Origin: Vibrio renipiscarius
GTDB lineage: Bacteria; Pseudomonadota; Gammaproteobacteria; Enterobacterales; Vibrionaceae
Assembly (NCBI RefSeq): GCF_000827885.1
Contig: NZ_JTKH01000006.1
Location: 1 to 64,000, forward strand
Direction of reading: 5' to 3'
Length of the DNA stretch: 64,000 bases
The notes below the pieces were generated by a model. That model worked only from the letters and a program-made list of their open reading frames with translations, ran no database searches and was not told the origin of the DNA. This document shows, one piece after another, positions 18,260 through 29,084 of the stretch (positions are counted from its first letter, which is position 1; every line of letters begins with the position of its first letter). A program made the translations under genes and the position numbers.

Positions 18260-19636
18260 TTATTGCTGTCGTGTCGAATCTATATCTTGTTGGTCACGTG
18301 TACGTGCTTTATCCAACATATCATTAAAGTAGTCTCGCATGGTGTAAAGCATGATAAGACTTGGTATCACCATTAAGGCGGTAATGATAAAGAACATCGA
18401 CCAATCATTGAGGTAATCAACCAGTTCACCGCTAAAGGAAGCTAATGTTGTACGGCCAAAATTCCCCAATGATGCCAGTAAAGCGTATTGAGTTGCCGAG
18501 AAGGCTTGTCCTGTTACCACCGTTAGGAATGAAACAAACGCGACCGTTGAGAAAGCGGAGGTAAAGTTGTCCACAACCAGTGTTGCAAGGAATAAGGTTT
18601 CATTTGGTCCTACTTTCGCAATCCATGCAAACATCAGATTACTCGCCGCCATTGCGATGCCGCCGATCATTAAGCCGCGAACAATACCAAATTTCACATT
18701 GACCATACTGCCGATTAAGGTGAACAACATGGTTAATCCCCAGCCGATAAGCTTAGAGTAGTAACCGATTTGTTCATTACTAAAACCGATGTCTTTGTAA
18801 AACGCAATCGACATCCGGCCAAGAAACGCTTCGCCGATTTTGAACAAGAATACAAACAGCAACAGGGTTAGCGCGACACGAAAGCCATTGCGTTCAAAGA
18901 AATCGATAAACGGCTCAAACACCGTCACGGTTAGCCAAGCAAGTATAGGGTTGCCAATGACTTTATTGTGGCGAGCTTGAGCTTGAGCTTGTAAAGCATC
19001 ACGTTTAGTCACGGGCTCGCCGACCAATAGGGTAAATAGCATTAGTAAGCCCACAATCACCGCCATGCCATAAAATACGCCATTCCAGCCGATACTGTCA
19101 GCGTTCATAAAGGCTAAATAACCCGGTAGTGAGTAACCTGTCCACCATCCTATTACCGCCATGGCCGAGGCTTGAGGCAGTTTCTCGGATTGTGATTTAG
19201 GGAAGGTATCAATTCGATACGCATCAATGGCGATATCTTGTGTTGAAGAGGCAATCGCAATGCACAGCGCAAGCACTGACGTGAGCATTAAGTTCTGAGC
19301 GGGGTTAACGCCAGCAATCATTAGCGTGCATATCAGAACAATGCTTTGGCACAAAAATATCCAACTGCGTCGCTGACCAAGGGAGTGGAGTAGGGGGAGC
19401 TTGACGCGATCCACCAATGGCGCCCAAAGGAAGTTAATCGCATACACAGCAAAGACACTACCGAAGTAGCCGATAGCAGTGCGCGTTAGGCCGGCATCTT
19501 TTAACCAGCCCGACATATTTGAGCCGATAAGTACCCATGGAAAACCGCTTGAACAACCGAGCATAAAAACCCACAACAGGCGTTTATCTAGATAACTGCG
19601 AACGGTGTCTGACCATGACATTGAAGCGTTAGCCAT
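18260..19636 (-). CDS. ampG: Muropeptide permease AmpG
   Basis: A 458-residue inner-membrane MFS transporter with about 12-14 hydrophobic segments. It imports anhydro-muropeptides released by cell-wall turnover for recycling. Motifs are GCSSGFPWVLIGSNMSGWLKD at the start, WAPLVDRVKLPLLHSLGQRRSWIF and ASSTQDIAIDAYRID, all typical of AmpG. It is next to yajG, as in E. coli, but a terminator at 19686-19715 separates it from the yajG-PPIase pair, so it has its own promoter. Confidence 0.94.
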   Translation of the reverse strand: MANASMSWSDTVRSYLDKRLLWVFMLGCSSGFPWVLIGSNMSGWLKDAGLTRTAIGYFGSVFAVYAINFLWAPLVDRVKLPLLHSLGQRRSWIFLCQSIVLICTLMIAGVNPAQNLMLTSVLALCIAIASSTQDIAIDAYRIDTFPKSQSEKLPQASAMAVIGWWTGYSLPGYLAFMNADSIGWNGVFYGMAVIVGLLMLFTLLVGEPVTKRDALQAQAQARHNKVIGNPILAWLTVTVFEPFIDFFERNGFRVALTLLLFVFLFKIGEAFLGRMSIAFYKDIGFSNEQIGYYSKLIGWGLTMLFTLIGSMVNVKFGIVRGLMIGGIAMAASNLMFAWIAKVGPNETLFLATLVVDNFTSAFSTVAFVSFLTVVTGQAFSATQYALLASLGNFGRTTLASFSGELVDYLNDWSMFFIITALMVIPSLIMLYTMRDYFNDMLDKARTRDQQDIDSTRQQ

Positions 19637-19685
19637 AACGAATCCTTGAAAAAGCGTGATTCAATATTAGAAACGAAGAGAGAAA

Positions 19686-19715
19686 AGAAAAGGCTCTCAC
19701 TGAGAATGAGAGCCT
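19686..19715 (-). terminator. Terminator after the yajG-PPIase pair
   Basis: On the minus strand GGCTCTC-9 nt-GAGAGCC followed by TTTTCTTTT. Confidence 0.85.
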
Positions 19716-19722
19716 AGCTGTA

Positions 19723-20268
19723 TTAGTCGAGAATAGTGACGTTTTTAATCACAATCGCTTCTACAGGGACATCGCCGTAACGCCCCACGGAATGGGTTGG
19801 TTTTCTTGCCATTTCTTGTACAACATCAAACCCTTGGATCACTTCGCCAAATACGGCGTAACCCGGTGGGCGAGAACTGGCATTCAGGAAGTCGTTGTCC
19901 GCTAAGTTGATAAAGAACTGACGGGTCGCAGAATTAGGATCATTGGTGCGCGCCATAGCGATGGTTGCGACGTTATTCGGTAATCCATTATTCGCTTCAT
20001 TCTTGATTGGCGCATAGGTGTCAGCACGATTCATGTTGGCGTCAAAGCCACCGCCTTGAGCCATAAAGCCAGGAATAACGCGGTGAAATTGAGTGCCTAC
20101 ATAGCTGCCATCCTCGACATATTTGAGGAAGTTGGCAACAGAAACGGGTGCTTTCTCGCTATTTAGCTCGATGATGACTGACCCTAGGTTTGTCTCCATT
20201 TCAACTTTTGGTCCAGCAAAAGCGAAATGAGAAAAGAGCGCGAAACACGCAATGGCGTATTTCCACAT
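19723..20268 (-). CDS. ppiA: Periplasmic cyclophilin-type peptidyl-prolyl isomerase
   Basis: A 181-residue cyclophilin with an N-terminal signal peptide (cleavage after FAFA, about residue 18), so periplasmic. Active-site motifs are FHRVIPGFMAQGGG, MARTNDPNSATRQFFINL and PGYAVFGEV. It catalyses cis-trans isomerisation of X-Pro bonds in exported proteins. Its start overlaps the yajG stop by one base (TAATG), so the two are coupled. PpiA is the best name because of the signal peptide. Confidence 0.88.
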   Translation of the reverse strand: MWKYAIACFALFSHFAFAGPKVEMETNLGSVIIELNSEKAPVSVANFLKYVEDGSYVGTQFHRVIPGFMAQGGGFDANMNRADTYAPIKNEANNGLPNNVATIAMARTNDPNSATRQFFINLADNDFLNASSRPPGYAVFGEVIQGFDVVQEMARKPTHSVGRYGDVPVEAIVIKNVTILD

Positions 20269-20837
20269 TAGAAACGCTCCTGCATGTAGCTTTGTAGTTC
20301 ACGATCATTTGCGACTTCACGCAGTGCAAGGTTCGCCACGTCGTTTAAAACCAATTCAATTTCTTCATTTGATGCGCTAAGAGCACCGTTGCGATTTGCG
20401 GTTGCCGTGTAAAGCTTCACCAACTTGCCTTTTGGGGTTTCTGCGGTGAGTTCAATAACGAGCTTAGCATTCATCTCATTTTCCATCACAGAGTGCTTCA
20501 CTGAAACCAGGACTTCTTGTACTTCCAATTCAACCGTATTGTCGCTGCTGACTGAGCTACGGAAGCCTTGAGATTGGAACTGTTCTACTAATGCATTTTC
20601 AAGCGTAATGCGAACATTCTGTTTAGCATGAATCGGTTCAATGTTTGAACGACCACTGTCGACAAGCGCGACGTATTGCGCTGAGCGTACATCTTTACTG
20701 GTTAGTGAGAATGTGCTGCCGTTTACAATGTTGCTGTTACTCAATTCTGCCATAGGGGCAAAGTTGAGTTGTTCTTGTTGAGGCGCAGAACAAGCAGTGA
20801 GTAATGCCATTGATGCGGCGAGAACCAGTTTTCTCAT
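20268..20837 (-). CDS. yajG: YajG family lipoprotein
   Basis: A 189-residue lipoprotein; the signal peptide ends in lipobox LLTACS (acyl Cys about residue 16). Two ATGs lie close together; the second (20837) is chosen because AAGGA sits about 7 nt before it but directly against the first (20843). YajG is encoded next to ampG in E. coli and has no well-defined function. Translationally coupled to the downstream cyclophilin. Confidence 0.88.
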   Translation of the reverse strand: MRKLVLAASMALLTACSAPQQEQLNFAPMAELSNSNIVNGSTFSLTSKDVRSAQYVALVDSGRSNIEPIHAKQNVRITLENALVEQFQSQGFRSSVSSDNTVELEVQEVLVSVKHSVMENEMNAKLVIELTAETPKGKLVKLYTATANRNGALSASNEEIELVLNDVANLALREVANDRELQSYMQERF

Positions 20838-20896
20838 TGTCATTTCCTTTTTTGTTTTTTTACAGAGAAGCCAAAATGTTGAACGATAATCGTGGA

Positions 20897-22027
20897 CTAC
20901 TTAGTCGCTTGTAAAATCACGAATTTTTTATTTACCGAAACGACAGAGACATTCGATTGACCAAACAGTCGTTTTAATTTTATATCGTATCCGAGGTGAC
21001 GGTTACCGATAACTAATAATTGCCCACCGGTGCTAAGAACATGCTTTGCATCACAGAACATCTGCCATGCAATATGGTCAGTGACCGCTTGCTGCTGGTG
21101 GAAAGGGGGGTTACATACAACGAGGTCATAGCTCGCGGCAGGCATGCCATCTAAACAATTGTTAGCGATACAATGAAAGCGCTCTGAGTTACCGACATTA
21201 TCCAATAAGTTTTGTTTAGCCGATTCAACCGCCATAAAACTCTCATCAACACTGGTGATGTTTAATTTCGGGTTTAACTGAGCCAGTTTGACCGATAAAA
21301 CACCATTACCACAGCCTAAATCAATCGCGTGCTTATAAGTGTCACCAGTGGGTAAATTTTGCAGTATAAATCGCGCCCCTTGATCGAGACTTTCTCCAGA
21401 ATAGACATTCGCATGGTTCTTTAATGTCATATTATGTTCGTCGACCGACCAAACGGTAAAAGGCTCAACCTCAATAGCTTGCGGGCTGTTGGCTTGACTC
21501 AAGACGAGACGATGTTTTTTCCACGCCAGTGAGGTTTTGGTTTCACCAAGGTATTTTTCAAACAACTTTAACGTCGAAGAATGAATCTCTTTGGCTTTAT
21601 TTACCGCGATCACAGGAACGTGGCTTGGCAATGTTTTGCGTAATTGTGCAAGTTGCCAAGTTAAATAACGGTTGTTGCGCGGGATTTGCATGATAACCAA
21701 ATCGACATTTGCCGGAATCGCCTCCAAGCTGGTGGCGAAGGATACCGGGTTGCAATCATTATCGGCGAGGTTGGTTTGTGTCGCTTGTTGAACAATAAAA
21801 GAGTCACTCACCATCGTTACGTGGTGTTTATCGGACAACCAGCAGCTTAAAGCGCCAAAGTTATCGTTAAGGACAACGATGTGCTGCCCTTGAGGTAACC
21901 CCATCTCTTCAACGTGTTGAATAAGGTATTCATCACCAGCGTCCCATGCTTGTAATGTTTCGTTGTTACGTTTTGGATAACGGAAGAGGGTCAAAGTACG
22001 ATCGTAAAGAGTCAGATCTGTTTTCAT
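20897..22027 (-). CDS. rlmG: 23S rRNA (guanine-1835-N2)-methyltransferase RlmG
   Basis: A 376-residue SAM-dependent rRNA methyltransferase of the RsmC/RlmG class. The N-terminal half is the degenerate methyltransferase-like domain of this class. The C-terminal catalytic domain has DLGCGNGVLSVKL (SAM) and VVCNPPFHQQ (N-P-P-F catalytic motif). The start MKTDLTLYDRTLTLFRYP at 22027 fits the E. coli protein (378 residues); the frame stays open 34 codons further upstream without family similarity. It is divergent from bolA. Confidence 0.93.
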   Translation of the reverse strand: MKTDLTLYDRTLTLFRYPKRNNETLQAWDAGDEYLIQHVEEMGLPQGQHIVVLNDNFGALSCWLSDKHHVTMVSDSFIVQQATQTNLADNDCNPVSFATSLEAIPANVDLVIMQIPRNNRYLTWQLAQLRKTLPSHVPVIAVNKAKEIHSSTLKLFEKYLGETKTSLAWKKHRLVLSQANSPQAIEVEPFTVWSVDEHNMTLKNHANVYSGESLDQGARFILQNLPTGDTYKHAIDLGCGNGVLSVKLAQLNPKLNITSVDESFMAVESAKQNLLDNVGNSERFHCIANNCLDGMPAASYDLVVCNPPFHQQQAVTDHIAWQMFCDAKHVLSTGGQLLVIGNRHLGYDIKLKRLFGQSNVSVVSVNKKFVILQATK

Positions 22028-22173
22028 AAATGGAACGCTTAGTGTTTGGGATTGAGGAAATTGTCGCAGATGAAGAGCAAAGTGAAAACCAAAACCTTTT
22101 GATTTACCGTTCGTCGGACTATGATGCATTAATAATAATTAATCATACTGTTAATAGGAAGTGGTGAAACGCT

Positions 22174-22485
22174 ATGTTACAAGAAGTGATAAATACAAAA
22201 GTTCATCAACAATTGGCACCACAACACCTTGATGTTATTAATGAAAGTTATATGCATAACGTGGCACCAGGTTCAGAAAGCCACTTTAAGGTGATAGTGG
22301 TGAGCGATCAGTTTGACGGGCTCCGTTTGATTGCACGTCATCGTATTATTAATCAAATCTTAGCGGATGAATTGGCGAATCATATTCATGCATTAGCGAT
22401 TCATACCTATACGCCGGCAGAATGGAGTGAGTTGCAAACTGCGCCTGATAGTCCATTGTGCATGGGTGGTTCAAACCTTACTTAA
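22174..22485 (+). CDS. bolA: BolA family protein
   Basis: A 103-residue BolA protein: a small KH-like fold that binds monothiol glutaredoxins through a shared Fe-S cluster and influences morphology and biofilm genes. Motifs are [23 protein letters not shown] and [13 protein letters not shown], with the invariant histidine in the latter; the ending [11 protein letters not shown] is also typical. ATG with AATAGGAAGTGG before it. Monocistronic. Confidence 0.94.
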   Translation: MLQEVINTKVHQQLAPQHLDVINESYMHNVAPGSESHFKVIVVSDQFDGLRLIARHRIINQILADELANHIHALAIHTYTPAEWSELQTAPDSPLCMGGSNLT

Positions 22486-22505
22486 GGTAAGAAAAAAGTA
22501 AGAAA

Positions 22506-22528
22506 AAAAGCAGCATGGACTGCTTTTT
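22506..22528 (+). terminator. Terminator of bolA
   Basis: AAAAGCAG-CATGGA-CTGCTTTT. Confidence 0.85.
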
Positions 22529-22733
22529 GTTCATTAATACTGCGTATAATTATTAACAACATCGAAACAAATGACAGAATACAGAAAAATAACGATAAAA
22601 ATATCATTATGTTAATTGTCAATAATAATATTTGTATTCATAGGATGAGTTCGATGTGCGATGGCTCAAAATTATGATTATTCTTTAGCCTTTTAAACTC
22701 AATTCCTCACATTTATTCGCCTTATACCGCTGA

Positions 22734-22762
22734 TTGGTCATGGCATCGGCTTTGGAAATAAT
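22734..22762 (+). promoter_or_regulatory. Possible nqr operon promoter
   Basis: TTGGTC (22734-22739), 17 nt, AATAAT (22757-22762), a reasonable sigma-70 pair about 170 nt before nqrA. The 445-bp region between bolA and nqrA otherwise holds only the bolA terminator and AT-rich sequence. Confidence 0.4.
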
Positions 22763-22930
22763 GATAGACTATCGCACCTGATAAATCTCACATCTAGCAT
22801 GTGACGAGTTTATTAATAGGATGTTGCGATTTTGACTGCAGACTATGCGTCAAAACCGGACACTGATGTCGTGTCTAAAAGTTACGCAATCTCAAGAATC
22901 TTTTTCCCGATAAAAGTAGTGCAAGTGCGT

Positions 22931-24271
22931 ATGATTACAATAAAGAAGGGTCTGGATCTTCCTATCGCGGGAACTCCTGCCCAGGTGATTAGTGATGGTA
23001 AAACCATCAAAACAGTCGCCTTGCTTGGCGAAGAGTACGTGGGCATGCGCCCTACCATGCATGTTCGCGTAGGCGATGAAGTGAAAAAAGCGCAAGTTCT
23101 TTTTGAAGACAAGAAGAACCCTGGCGTGAAGTTTACTTCACCAGCAAGCGGTAAAGTGATCGAAGTTAACCGTGGCGCTAAACGTGTCCTTCAATCTGTA
23201 GTGATTGAAGTGGCAGGTGAAGAGCAGGTGACTTTCGATAAGTTTGAAGCAGCTCAACTTAAAGGGTTAGATCGTGCAACGATCCAAACTCAACTGGTTG
23301 AATCTGGTCTTTGGACAGCTTTACGTACTCGTCCGTTTAGCAAGGTTCCAGCAATCGAATCTTCTACGAAGGCTATCTTTGTAACTGCAATGGATACGAA
23401 TCCATTAGCGGCTCAGCCTGAGTTGATCATTAATGAACAACAAGAAGCATTTGTTGCTGGTCTAGATATTCTTTCAGCCCTAACGAATGGCAAGGTTTAC
23501 GTTTGTAAATCTGGCTCTAGCCTGCCTCGTTCTCCACAGTCAAATGTGGAAGAGCACGTTTTTGATGGCCCTCACCCTGCAGGTCTTGCAGGTACTCACA
23601 TGCATTACCTATATCCGGTAAATGCAGATAATGTGGCGTGGAGCATCAACTACCAAGACGTTATTGCTTTCGGCAAGTTGTTCCTAACGGGTGAACTTTA
23701 CACAGGTCGCGTTGTGTCTCTGGCAGGTCCAGTAGTCAACAAACCTCGTCTTGTTCGCACAGTGATGGGTGCAAATCTTGATGAATTGACAGATAACGAG
23801 CTAATGCCTGGCGAAGTTCGCTTGATCTCTGGTTCAGTACTTAACGGTACACAAGCTGCGGGTCCTCTAGCTTACCTTGGTCGTTACCATCAGCAAGTGT
23901 CTGTATTGCGTGAAGGTCGTGAGAAAGAACTGTTCGGCTGGGCTGTCCCAGGTAAGAACAAATTCTCAGTAACCAAATCATTCCTTGGTCATGTCTTCAA
24001 AGGTCAGTTGTTTAATATGACAACGACAACGAACGGTAGTGACCGTGCAATGGTTCCAATTGGCAATTACGAGCGTGTAATGCCACTTGATATGGAACCG
24101 ACATTGCTGCTTCGTGATCTGTGTGCAGGTGATACTGATAGCGCGCAAGCGTTGGGTGCACTTGAGCTGGATGAAGAAGATTTAGCATTGTGTACCTTTG
24201 TATGTCCAGGCAAATACGAATACGGTGAACTGCTTCGTGAATGCCTAGATACCATTGTAAAGGAAGGGTAA
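22931..24271 (+). CDS. nqrA: Na+-translocating NADH:quinone reductase subunit A
   Basis: A 446-residue peripheral subunit of the Na+-NQR respiratory sodium pump; length matches V. cholerae NqrA. Characteristic stretches are [16 protein letters not shown] at the start, [13 protein letters not shown] and [10 protein letters not shown]. NqrA takes part in quinone interaction at the cytoplasmic side. The ATG at 22931 is the family start although its Shine-Dalgarno is weak. The frame is open 33 codons further upstream to a TTG at 22832; no family members I know have such an extension. First gene of nqrABCDEF. Confidence 0.97.
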   Translation: MITIKKGLDLPIAGTPAQVISDGKTIKTVALLGEEYVGMRPTMHVRVGDEVKKAQVLFEDKKNPGVKFTSPASGKVIEVNRGAKRVLQSVVIEVAGEEQVTFDKFEAAQLKGLDRATIQTQLVESGLWTALRTRPFSKVPAIESSTKAIFVTAMDTNPLAAQPELIINEQQEAFVAGLDILSALTNGKVYVCKSGSSLPRSPQSNVEEHVFDGPHPAGLAGTHMHYLYPVNADNVAWSINYQDVIAFGKLFLTGELYTGRVVSLAGPVVNKPRLVRTVMGANLDELTDNELMPGEVRLISGSVLNGTQAAGPLAYLGRYHQQVSVLREGREKELFGWAVPGKNKFSVTKSFLGHVFKGQLFNMTTTTNGSDRAMVPIGNYERVMPLDMEPTLLLRDLCAGDTDSAQALGALELDEEDLALCTFVCPGKYEYGELLRECLDTIVKEG

Positions 24272-24274
24272 CCC

Positions 24275-25516
24275 ATGCTTAAAAAATTCCTTGAGGATAT
24301 CGAGCATCATTTTGAGCCCGGTGGTAAACATGAGAAGTGGTTTGCGCTATATGAAGCAACTGCAACTCTGTTCTATACCCCAGGCACAGTAACAAAACGT
24401 AGCTCACACGTTCGTGATAGCGTTGATTTAAAACGTATCATGATCATGGTTTGGTTCGCGGTATTCCCAGCAATGTTCTGGGGTATGTACAACGCGGGTG
24501 GCCAAGCTATCGCAGCGCTTAACTACCAATATGCTGGCCAAGAGCTTGTGAACATCATCGCAGGCAACTGGCACTACTGGCTAACCGAAATGGTTGGCGG
24601 AACGCTAAGCTCTGATGCTGGCGTCGGCAGTAAGATGCTATTGGGTGCGACCTACTTCTTACCAATCTACGCGACCGTATTCCTGGTCGGTGGTTTCTGG
24701 GAAGTGCTTTTCTGTATGGTGCGTAAGCACGAAGTAAACGAAGGTTTCTTTGTTACTTCAATCTTGTTTGCACTTATCGTTCCACCAACGCTGCCTCTTT
24801 GGCAAGCGGCCCTAGGTATTACCTTTGGTGTTGTGGTTGCGAAAGAAATCTTTGGTGGCACAGGCCGTAACTTCTTGAACCCTGCATTGGCAGGCCGTGC
24901 ATTCTTGTTCTTCGCATACCCAGCGCAAATTTCTGGTGATGCAGTTTGGACTGCGGCTGACGGCTTCTCAGGTGCAACTGCTTTGAGTCAATGGGCTCAC
25001 GGTGGCTCAGGCGCTCTAATCAATACGGTTACGGGCGATCCTATTACTTGGATGGACGCGTTCATCGGTAATATCCCGGGTTCAATCGGTGAAGTATCTA
25101 CGCTAGCGCTTATGATTGGTGCTGCAATGATCGTTTACATGCGAATTGCGTCTTGGCGCATCATCGCAGGTACGATGATTGGTATGACGGTAGTGGCAAC
25201 ACTATTTAACATCATCGGCTCTGATACAAACCCAATGTTTGGTATGCCTGCTCACTGGCACCTAGTTCTAGGTGGTTTTGCGTTTGGTATGTTCTTCATG
25301 GCAACAGACCCTGTATCAGCTTCATTTACCAACGGTGGTAAGTGGTGGTACGGCATCTTAATCGGTGCAATGTGTGTAATGATTCGTGTAGCTAACCCAG
25401 CTTACCCAGAAGGTATGATGCTGGCGATTCTATTCGCGAACCTATTTGCACCTCTGTTTGACCATTTGGTTATTGAGAAGAACATTAAACGGAGACTAGC
25501 ACGCTATGGCAAGTAA
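24275..25516 (+). CDS. nqrB: Na+-NQR subunit B
   Basis: A 413-residue integral membrane subunit with about 10 transmembrane helices. It carries covalent FMN on Thr235 in the SGAT motif ([11 protein letters not shown]), added by ApbE, and also binds riboflavin and quinone. It forms a central part of the Na+ path. Starts 3 nt after nqrA and overlaps nqrC by 11 nt. Confidence 0.98.
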   Translation: MLKKFLEDIEHHFEPGGKHEKWFALYEATATLFYTPGTVTKRSSHVRDSVDLKRIMIMVWFAVFPAMFWGMYNAGGQAIAALNYQYAGQELVNIIAGNWHYWLTEMVGGTLSSDAGVGSKMLLGATYFLPIYATVFLVGGFWEVLFCMVRKHEVNEGFFVTSILFALIVPPTLPLWQAALGITFGVVVAKEIFGGTGRNFLNPALAGRAFLFFAYPAQISGDAVWTAADGFSGATALSQWAHGGSGALINTVTGDPITWMDAFIGNIPGSIGEVSTLALMIGAAMIVYMRIASWRIIAGTMIGMTVVATLFNIIGSDTNPMFGMPAHWHLVLGGFAFGMFFMATDPVSASFTNGGKWWYGILIGAMCVMIRVANPAYPEGMMLAILFANLFAPLFDHLVIEKNIKRRLARYGK

Positions 25517-26291
25517 TAACGACAGCATTAAAAAAACGCTGACTGTTGTTGTCGGGTTGAGCCTAGTGTGTTCAATCATCGTATCAACAGCGGCGGTAGG
25601 TCTGCGTTCAAAACAGCAAGAAAATGCGGTTCTTGATAAGCAGACAAAAATCTTGGAAGTTGCTGGTGTTGAGACTGAAGGTCAAAATGTTCCTGCATTA
25701 TTTGCACAGAACATTGAACCTCGTCTTGTTGATTTTGAAACGGGCGATTTTGTTGAGAAAGCAAAAGATGGTCAAACGGCTGCAACTTACGATCAACGTA
25801 AAGCGTCAAAAGATCCATCTGAGTCAATCCGACTTGATGCTCAAGATGATAAAGCGAAGATCTTACGTCGCGCTGACACGGGTATTGTTTACCTAGTGAA
25901 AAGCGGTGATGACATTTCTAAAGTTATCATCCCTGTTCACGGCACTGGCCTTTGGTCAATGATGTACGCGTTTGTTGCCGTTGAAACTGACGGCAACACC
26001 ATCGCGGGTATTACTTACTACGAGCAAGGTGAAACTCCTGGACTTGGTGGTGAGATTGAAAACCCAAGCTGGCGCGCACAGTTCGTAGGCAAGAAAATGT
26101 TTGATGAAAACCACCAGCCAGCAATCAAGATTGTTAAAGGTGGCGCTCCTGCAGGTTCTGAGCACGGTGTTGATGGTCTTTCAGGCGCAACACTAACTGC
26201 GAACGGCGTTCAAGGTACATTTGACTTCTGGCTAGGTAAAGATGGCTTCGGTCCTTTCCTTGCTAAAGTTCGTGATGGAGGTCTGAACTAA
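25506..26291 (+). CDS. nqrC: Na+-NQR subunit C
   Basis: A 261-residue subunit with one N-terminal membrane helix (residues ~12-33) and a periplasmic domain carrying covalent FMN on Thr229 of [12 protein letters not shown]. Electrons pass through this flavin on the outer face. ApbE attaches the FMN after export. Overlaps both neighbours (nqrB by 11 nt, nqrD by 1 nt), indicating translational coupling. Confidence 0.98.
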   Translation: MASNNDSIKKTLTVVVGLSLVCSIIVSTAAVGLRSKQQENAVLDKQTKILEVAGVETEGQNVPALFAQNIEPRLVDFETGDFVEKAKDGQTAATYDQRKASKDPSESIRLDAQDDKAKILRRADTGIVYLVKSGDDISKVIIPVHGTGLWSMMYAFVAVETDGNTIAGITYYEQGETPGLGGEIENPSWRAQFVGKKMFDENHQPAIKIVKGGAPAGSEHGVDGLSGATLTANGVQGTFDFWLGKDGFGPFLAKVRDGGLN

Positions 26292-26923
26292 TGGCGAGCG
26301 CAAAAGAAATTAAAAAGAGCATTTTAGCGCCGGTATTGGATAACAACCCAATTGCGCTACAGGTTCTTGGTGTGTGTTCTGCACTAGCAGTAACCACGAA
26401 GCTAGAAACTGCTTTTGTTATGACACTTGCTGTAATTTTTGTTACTGCATTGTCTAACTTCTTTGTTTCAGTGATTCGTAACCACATTCCTAACAGCGTG
26501 CGTATCATCGTTCAAATGGCGATCATCGCATCTCTAGTAATTGTGGTAGACCAAGTACTAAAAGCTTACCTATACGATATCTCTAAGCAGCTATCTGTAT
26601 TCGTTGGTTTGATCATTACGAACTGTATCGTAATGGGTCGTGCTGAAGCATTCGCAATGAAGTCTGCGCCACTGCCATCATTTATCGATGGTATTGGTAA
26701 CGGTCTTGGTTACGGTTTCGTTCTGATCACCGTAGCGTTTTTCCGCGAGCTACTTGGTTCAGGTAAGTTGTTTGGTATGGAAGTTCTTCCACTTGTTAGC
26801 AACGGCGGTTGGTACCAACCAAACGGTTTGATGCTACTTGCTCCATCAGCGTTCTTCCTGATCGGCTTTATGATTTGGGCTATCCGTATTCTGAAACCAG
26901 CACAAGTCGAAGCGAAGGAGTAA
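26291..26923 (+). CDS. nqrD: Na+-NQR subunit D
   Basis: A 210-residue integral membrane protein with six transmembrane helices, homologous to NqrE and to RnfA/RnfE. The two related proteins pack with inverted topology and coordinate an iron site through conserved cysteines; candidates here are [10 protein letters not shown] near residue 25 and [11 protein letters not shown] near 110. Start overlaps the nqrC stop (TAATG). Confidence 0.97.
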   Translation: MASAKEIKKSILAPVLDNNPIALQVLGVCSALAVTTKLETAFVMTLAVIFVTALSNFFVSVIRNHIPNSVRIIVQMAIIASLVIVVDQVLKAYLYDISKQLSVFVGLIITNCIVMGRAEAFAMKSAPLPSFIDGIGNGLGYGFVLITVAFFRELLGSGKLFGMEVLPLVSNGGWYQPNGLMLLAPSAFFLIGFMIWAIRILKPAQVEAKE

Positions 26924-26927
26924 AGGC

Positions 26928-27527
26928 ATGATTGAACATTACATTAGCCTATTAGTTAAATCGATTTTTATCGAAAACATGGCTTTGTCTTTCTTCCTAG
27001 GTATGTGTACGTTTCTTGCGGTATCTAAGAAAGTTAAGACTTCGTTTGGTCTAGGTGTTGCGGTTGTGGTGGTTCTAACCATCGCAGTACCGGTTAACAA
27101 CCTAGTCTATACCTACGTATTGAAAGAGAATGCGCTGGTTGCAGGTGTGGACTTAAGCTTCCTTAACTTCATTACCTTCATCGGTGTTATCGCAGCACTT
27201 GTACAGATTCTAGAAATGATCCTAGATCGCTTCTTCCCGCCTTTGTACAACGCACTGGGTATCTTCCTACCGTTGATCACAGTGAACTGTGCAATCTTCG
27301 GTGGTGTATCTTTCATGGTGCAACGTGACTACAACTTTGTTGAATCTATCGTGTATGGCTTCGGTTCTGGTGTAGGTTGGATGTTGGCGATTGTTGCTCT
27401 TGCTGGTATCCGTGAGAAGATGAAGTACTCAGATGTGCCTCCAGGTTTACGTGGTCTAGGTATTACCTTTATCACTGTTGGTTTGATGGCGTTAGGCTTT
27501 ATGTCTTTCTCTGGTGTTCAACTGTAG
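26928..27527 (+). CDS. nqrE: Na+-NQR subunit E
   Basis: A 199-residue six-helix membrane protein paired with NqrD. Its iron-ligand cysteine candidates are [11 protein letters not shown] near residue 26 and [13 protein letters not shown] near 120. It starts 4 nt after nqrD with AAGGC before the ATG. Confidence 0.97.
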   Translation: MIEHYISLLVKSIFIENMALSFFLGMCTFLAVSKKVKTSFGLGVAVVVVLTIAVPVNNLVYTYVLKENALVAGVDLSFLNFITFIGVIAALVQILEMILDRFFPPLYNALGIFLPLITVNCAIFGGVSFMVQRDYNFVESIVYGFGSGVGWMLAIVALAGIREKMKYSDVPPGLRGLGITFITVGLMALGFMSFSGVQL

Positions 27528-27556
27528 GGTAAGCACCCATAAATAAGGAATAACAA

Positions 27557-28783
27557 ATGCAAAGCATTATTCTTGGTGTAGCGATGTTTACCATTATTTT
27601 ACTTGCTTTGGTTTTAGTGATTTTATTCGCTAAATCTAAGCTAGTACCTACAGGTGACGTTACTATTTCAGTGAATGGCGATCCAGAGAAGAGCTTCATT
27701 ACTTCTCCTGGTGACAAACTACTTAGCGCAATGGCAAGCAAAGGCATCTTTGTATCGTCAGCGTGTGGTGGTGGTGGTTCTTGTGGCCAATGTCGTGTGA
27801 AAGTGAAATCTGGTGGTGGTGATATTCTGCCAACAGAGCGCGATCACATTTCAAAAGGTGAAGCTCGTGAAGGTGAGCGTCTAGCTTGCCAAGTGGCTGT
27901 GAAAACAGACATGGAAATCGAACTTCCAGAAGAAATCTTTGGTGTTAAGAAGTGGGAATGTACTGTTATCTCGAATAACAACGAAGCGACTTTCATCAAA
28001 GAATTGGCACTGGCTATCCCTGATGGCGAAGAAGTTCCATTCCGTGCAGGTGGTTACATTCAGATTGAAGCTGAACCACACCATGTGAAATACGCAGATT
28101 ACGATATTCCTGAGGAATACCGTGGTGACTGGGATAAGTTTAACTTGTTCCGTTACGAATCTATCGTTAAAGAGCATTCGATTCGTGCTTACTCAATGGC
28201 TTCATACCCAGAAGAGAAAGGCATCATCAAGCTTAACGTACGTATCGCAACGCCGCCGCCAAATAATCCAGACGTAGCACCAGGTGTGATGTCGTCTTAC
28301 ATTTGGTCACTAAAAGAAGGTGATAAGTGTACTATTTCAGGTCCATTTGGTGAGTTCTTCGCTAAAGATACTGACAATGAAATGGTCTTCATCGGTGGTG
28401 GTGCAGGTATGGCGCCAATGCGTTCTCATATCTTTGACCAACTTCTACGTCTTAAATCTAAGCGTAAGATGTCTTACTGGTATGGTGCACGTTCTAAGCG
28501 TGAAATGTTCTACGTGGAAGACTTCGATGGCCTAGCGGCAGCGAACGAGAACTTCGTATGGCACTGTGCTCTGTCTGACCCGATGCCAGAAGATAACTGG
28601 GATGGTTACACAGGCTTCATTCACAACGTTCTTTACGAGAACTACCTACGTGATCATGAAGCGCCAGAAGATTGTGAATACTACATGTGTGGTCCACCTA
28701 TGATGAACGCGGCTGTTATCGGCATGCTGAAAGATCTAGGTGTAGAAGATGAAAACATCCTTCTAGATGACTTCGGTGGCTAA
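27557..28783 (+). CDS. nqrF: Na+-NQR subunit F (NADH dehydrogenase component)
   Basis: A 408-residue electron entry subunit. It has one N-terminal membrane helix (~3-25), a plant-type [2Fe-2S] ferredoxin domain with Cys70, Cys76, Cys79 and Cys111, and a ferredoxin-reductase-like FAD/NADH domain (RAYSMASYP for [15 protein letters not shown] for NADH, C-terminal YYMCGPPMM). Length and cysteine numbering agree with V. cholerae NqrF. Last gene of the contiguous operon. Confidence 0.98.
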   Translation: MQSIILGVAMFTIILLALVLVILFAKSKLVPTGDVTISVNGDPEKSFITSPGDKLLSAMASKGIFVSSACGGGGSCGQCRVKVKSGGGDILPTERDHISKGEAREGERLACQVAVKTDMEIELPEEIFGVKKWECTVISNNNEATFIKELALAIPDGEEVPFRAGGYIQIEAEPHHVKYADYDIPEEYRGDWDKFNLFRYESIVKEHSIRAYSMASYPEEKGIIKLNVRIATPPPNNPDVAPGVMSSYIWSLKEGDKCTISGPFGEFFAKDTDNEMVFIGGGAGMAPMRSHIFDQLLRLKSKRKMSYWYGARSKREMFYVEDFDGLAAANENFVWHCALSDPMPEDNWDGYTGFIHNVLYENYLRDHEAPEDCEYYMCGPPMMNAAVIGMLKDLGVEDENILLDDFGG

Positions 28784-28807
28784 TTTCTTCTGATTTGACG
28801 CCGTGGC

Positions 28808-28892
28808 GTTGTTAGTAGTGTCAACTTCCGCTAATCACATAGTTAACTATGCTCATAGCGATAAGTCGGCACTCCTGCCTAGCCACAACAAC
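28808..28892. repeat. Long imperfect hairpin element downstream of nqrF
   Basis: Nested complementary segments fold about a TTAA loop: GTTGTT (28808-28813) with AACAAC (28887-28892), AGTGTCAACTT (28817-28827) with AAGTCGGCACT (28863-28873; one mismatch and one wobble), CGCTA (28829-28833) with TAGCG (28856-28860), and CATAG (28838-28842) with CTATG (28847-28851). The centre CATAGTTAACTATG is a perfect palindrome. It lies between the nqrF stop and a separate terminator, so it is not the terminator itself. Strand and role are unknown; I have the impression of similar sequence recurring in other Vibrio intergenic regions but cannot check. Confidence 0.65.
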
Positions 28893-28974
28893 AAATCCTT
28901 TGAAATTCTGAATCTTGGCCATTGGGGCATTATCGCGCCAATGACATGAATTTAGTTTCACGACAAATTGATAC

Positions 28975-29008
28975 ATGGCTGGCTCTTGAGCTAGCCATTC
29001 TTTTTTTT
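28975..29008 (+). terminator. Terminator of nqrABCDEF
   Basis: ATGGCTGGCT-CTTG-AGCTAGCCAT (one G-T wobble), then C and nine T. It separates nqr from apbE. Confidence 0.92.
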
Positions 29009-29084
29009 GAACTAGTGAATATAAGATAGCTGATGAATATCAACAGCTACCCTATGTTTTCTCACGTATGTTAGGAGTGAACGA

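Noticed and set aside
22832..22930. N-terminal extension of NqrA by 33 residues from a TTG
   Set aside because: The family start MITIKKGL is at 22931, the extension has no known counterpart, and length without it is exactly 446 residues.
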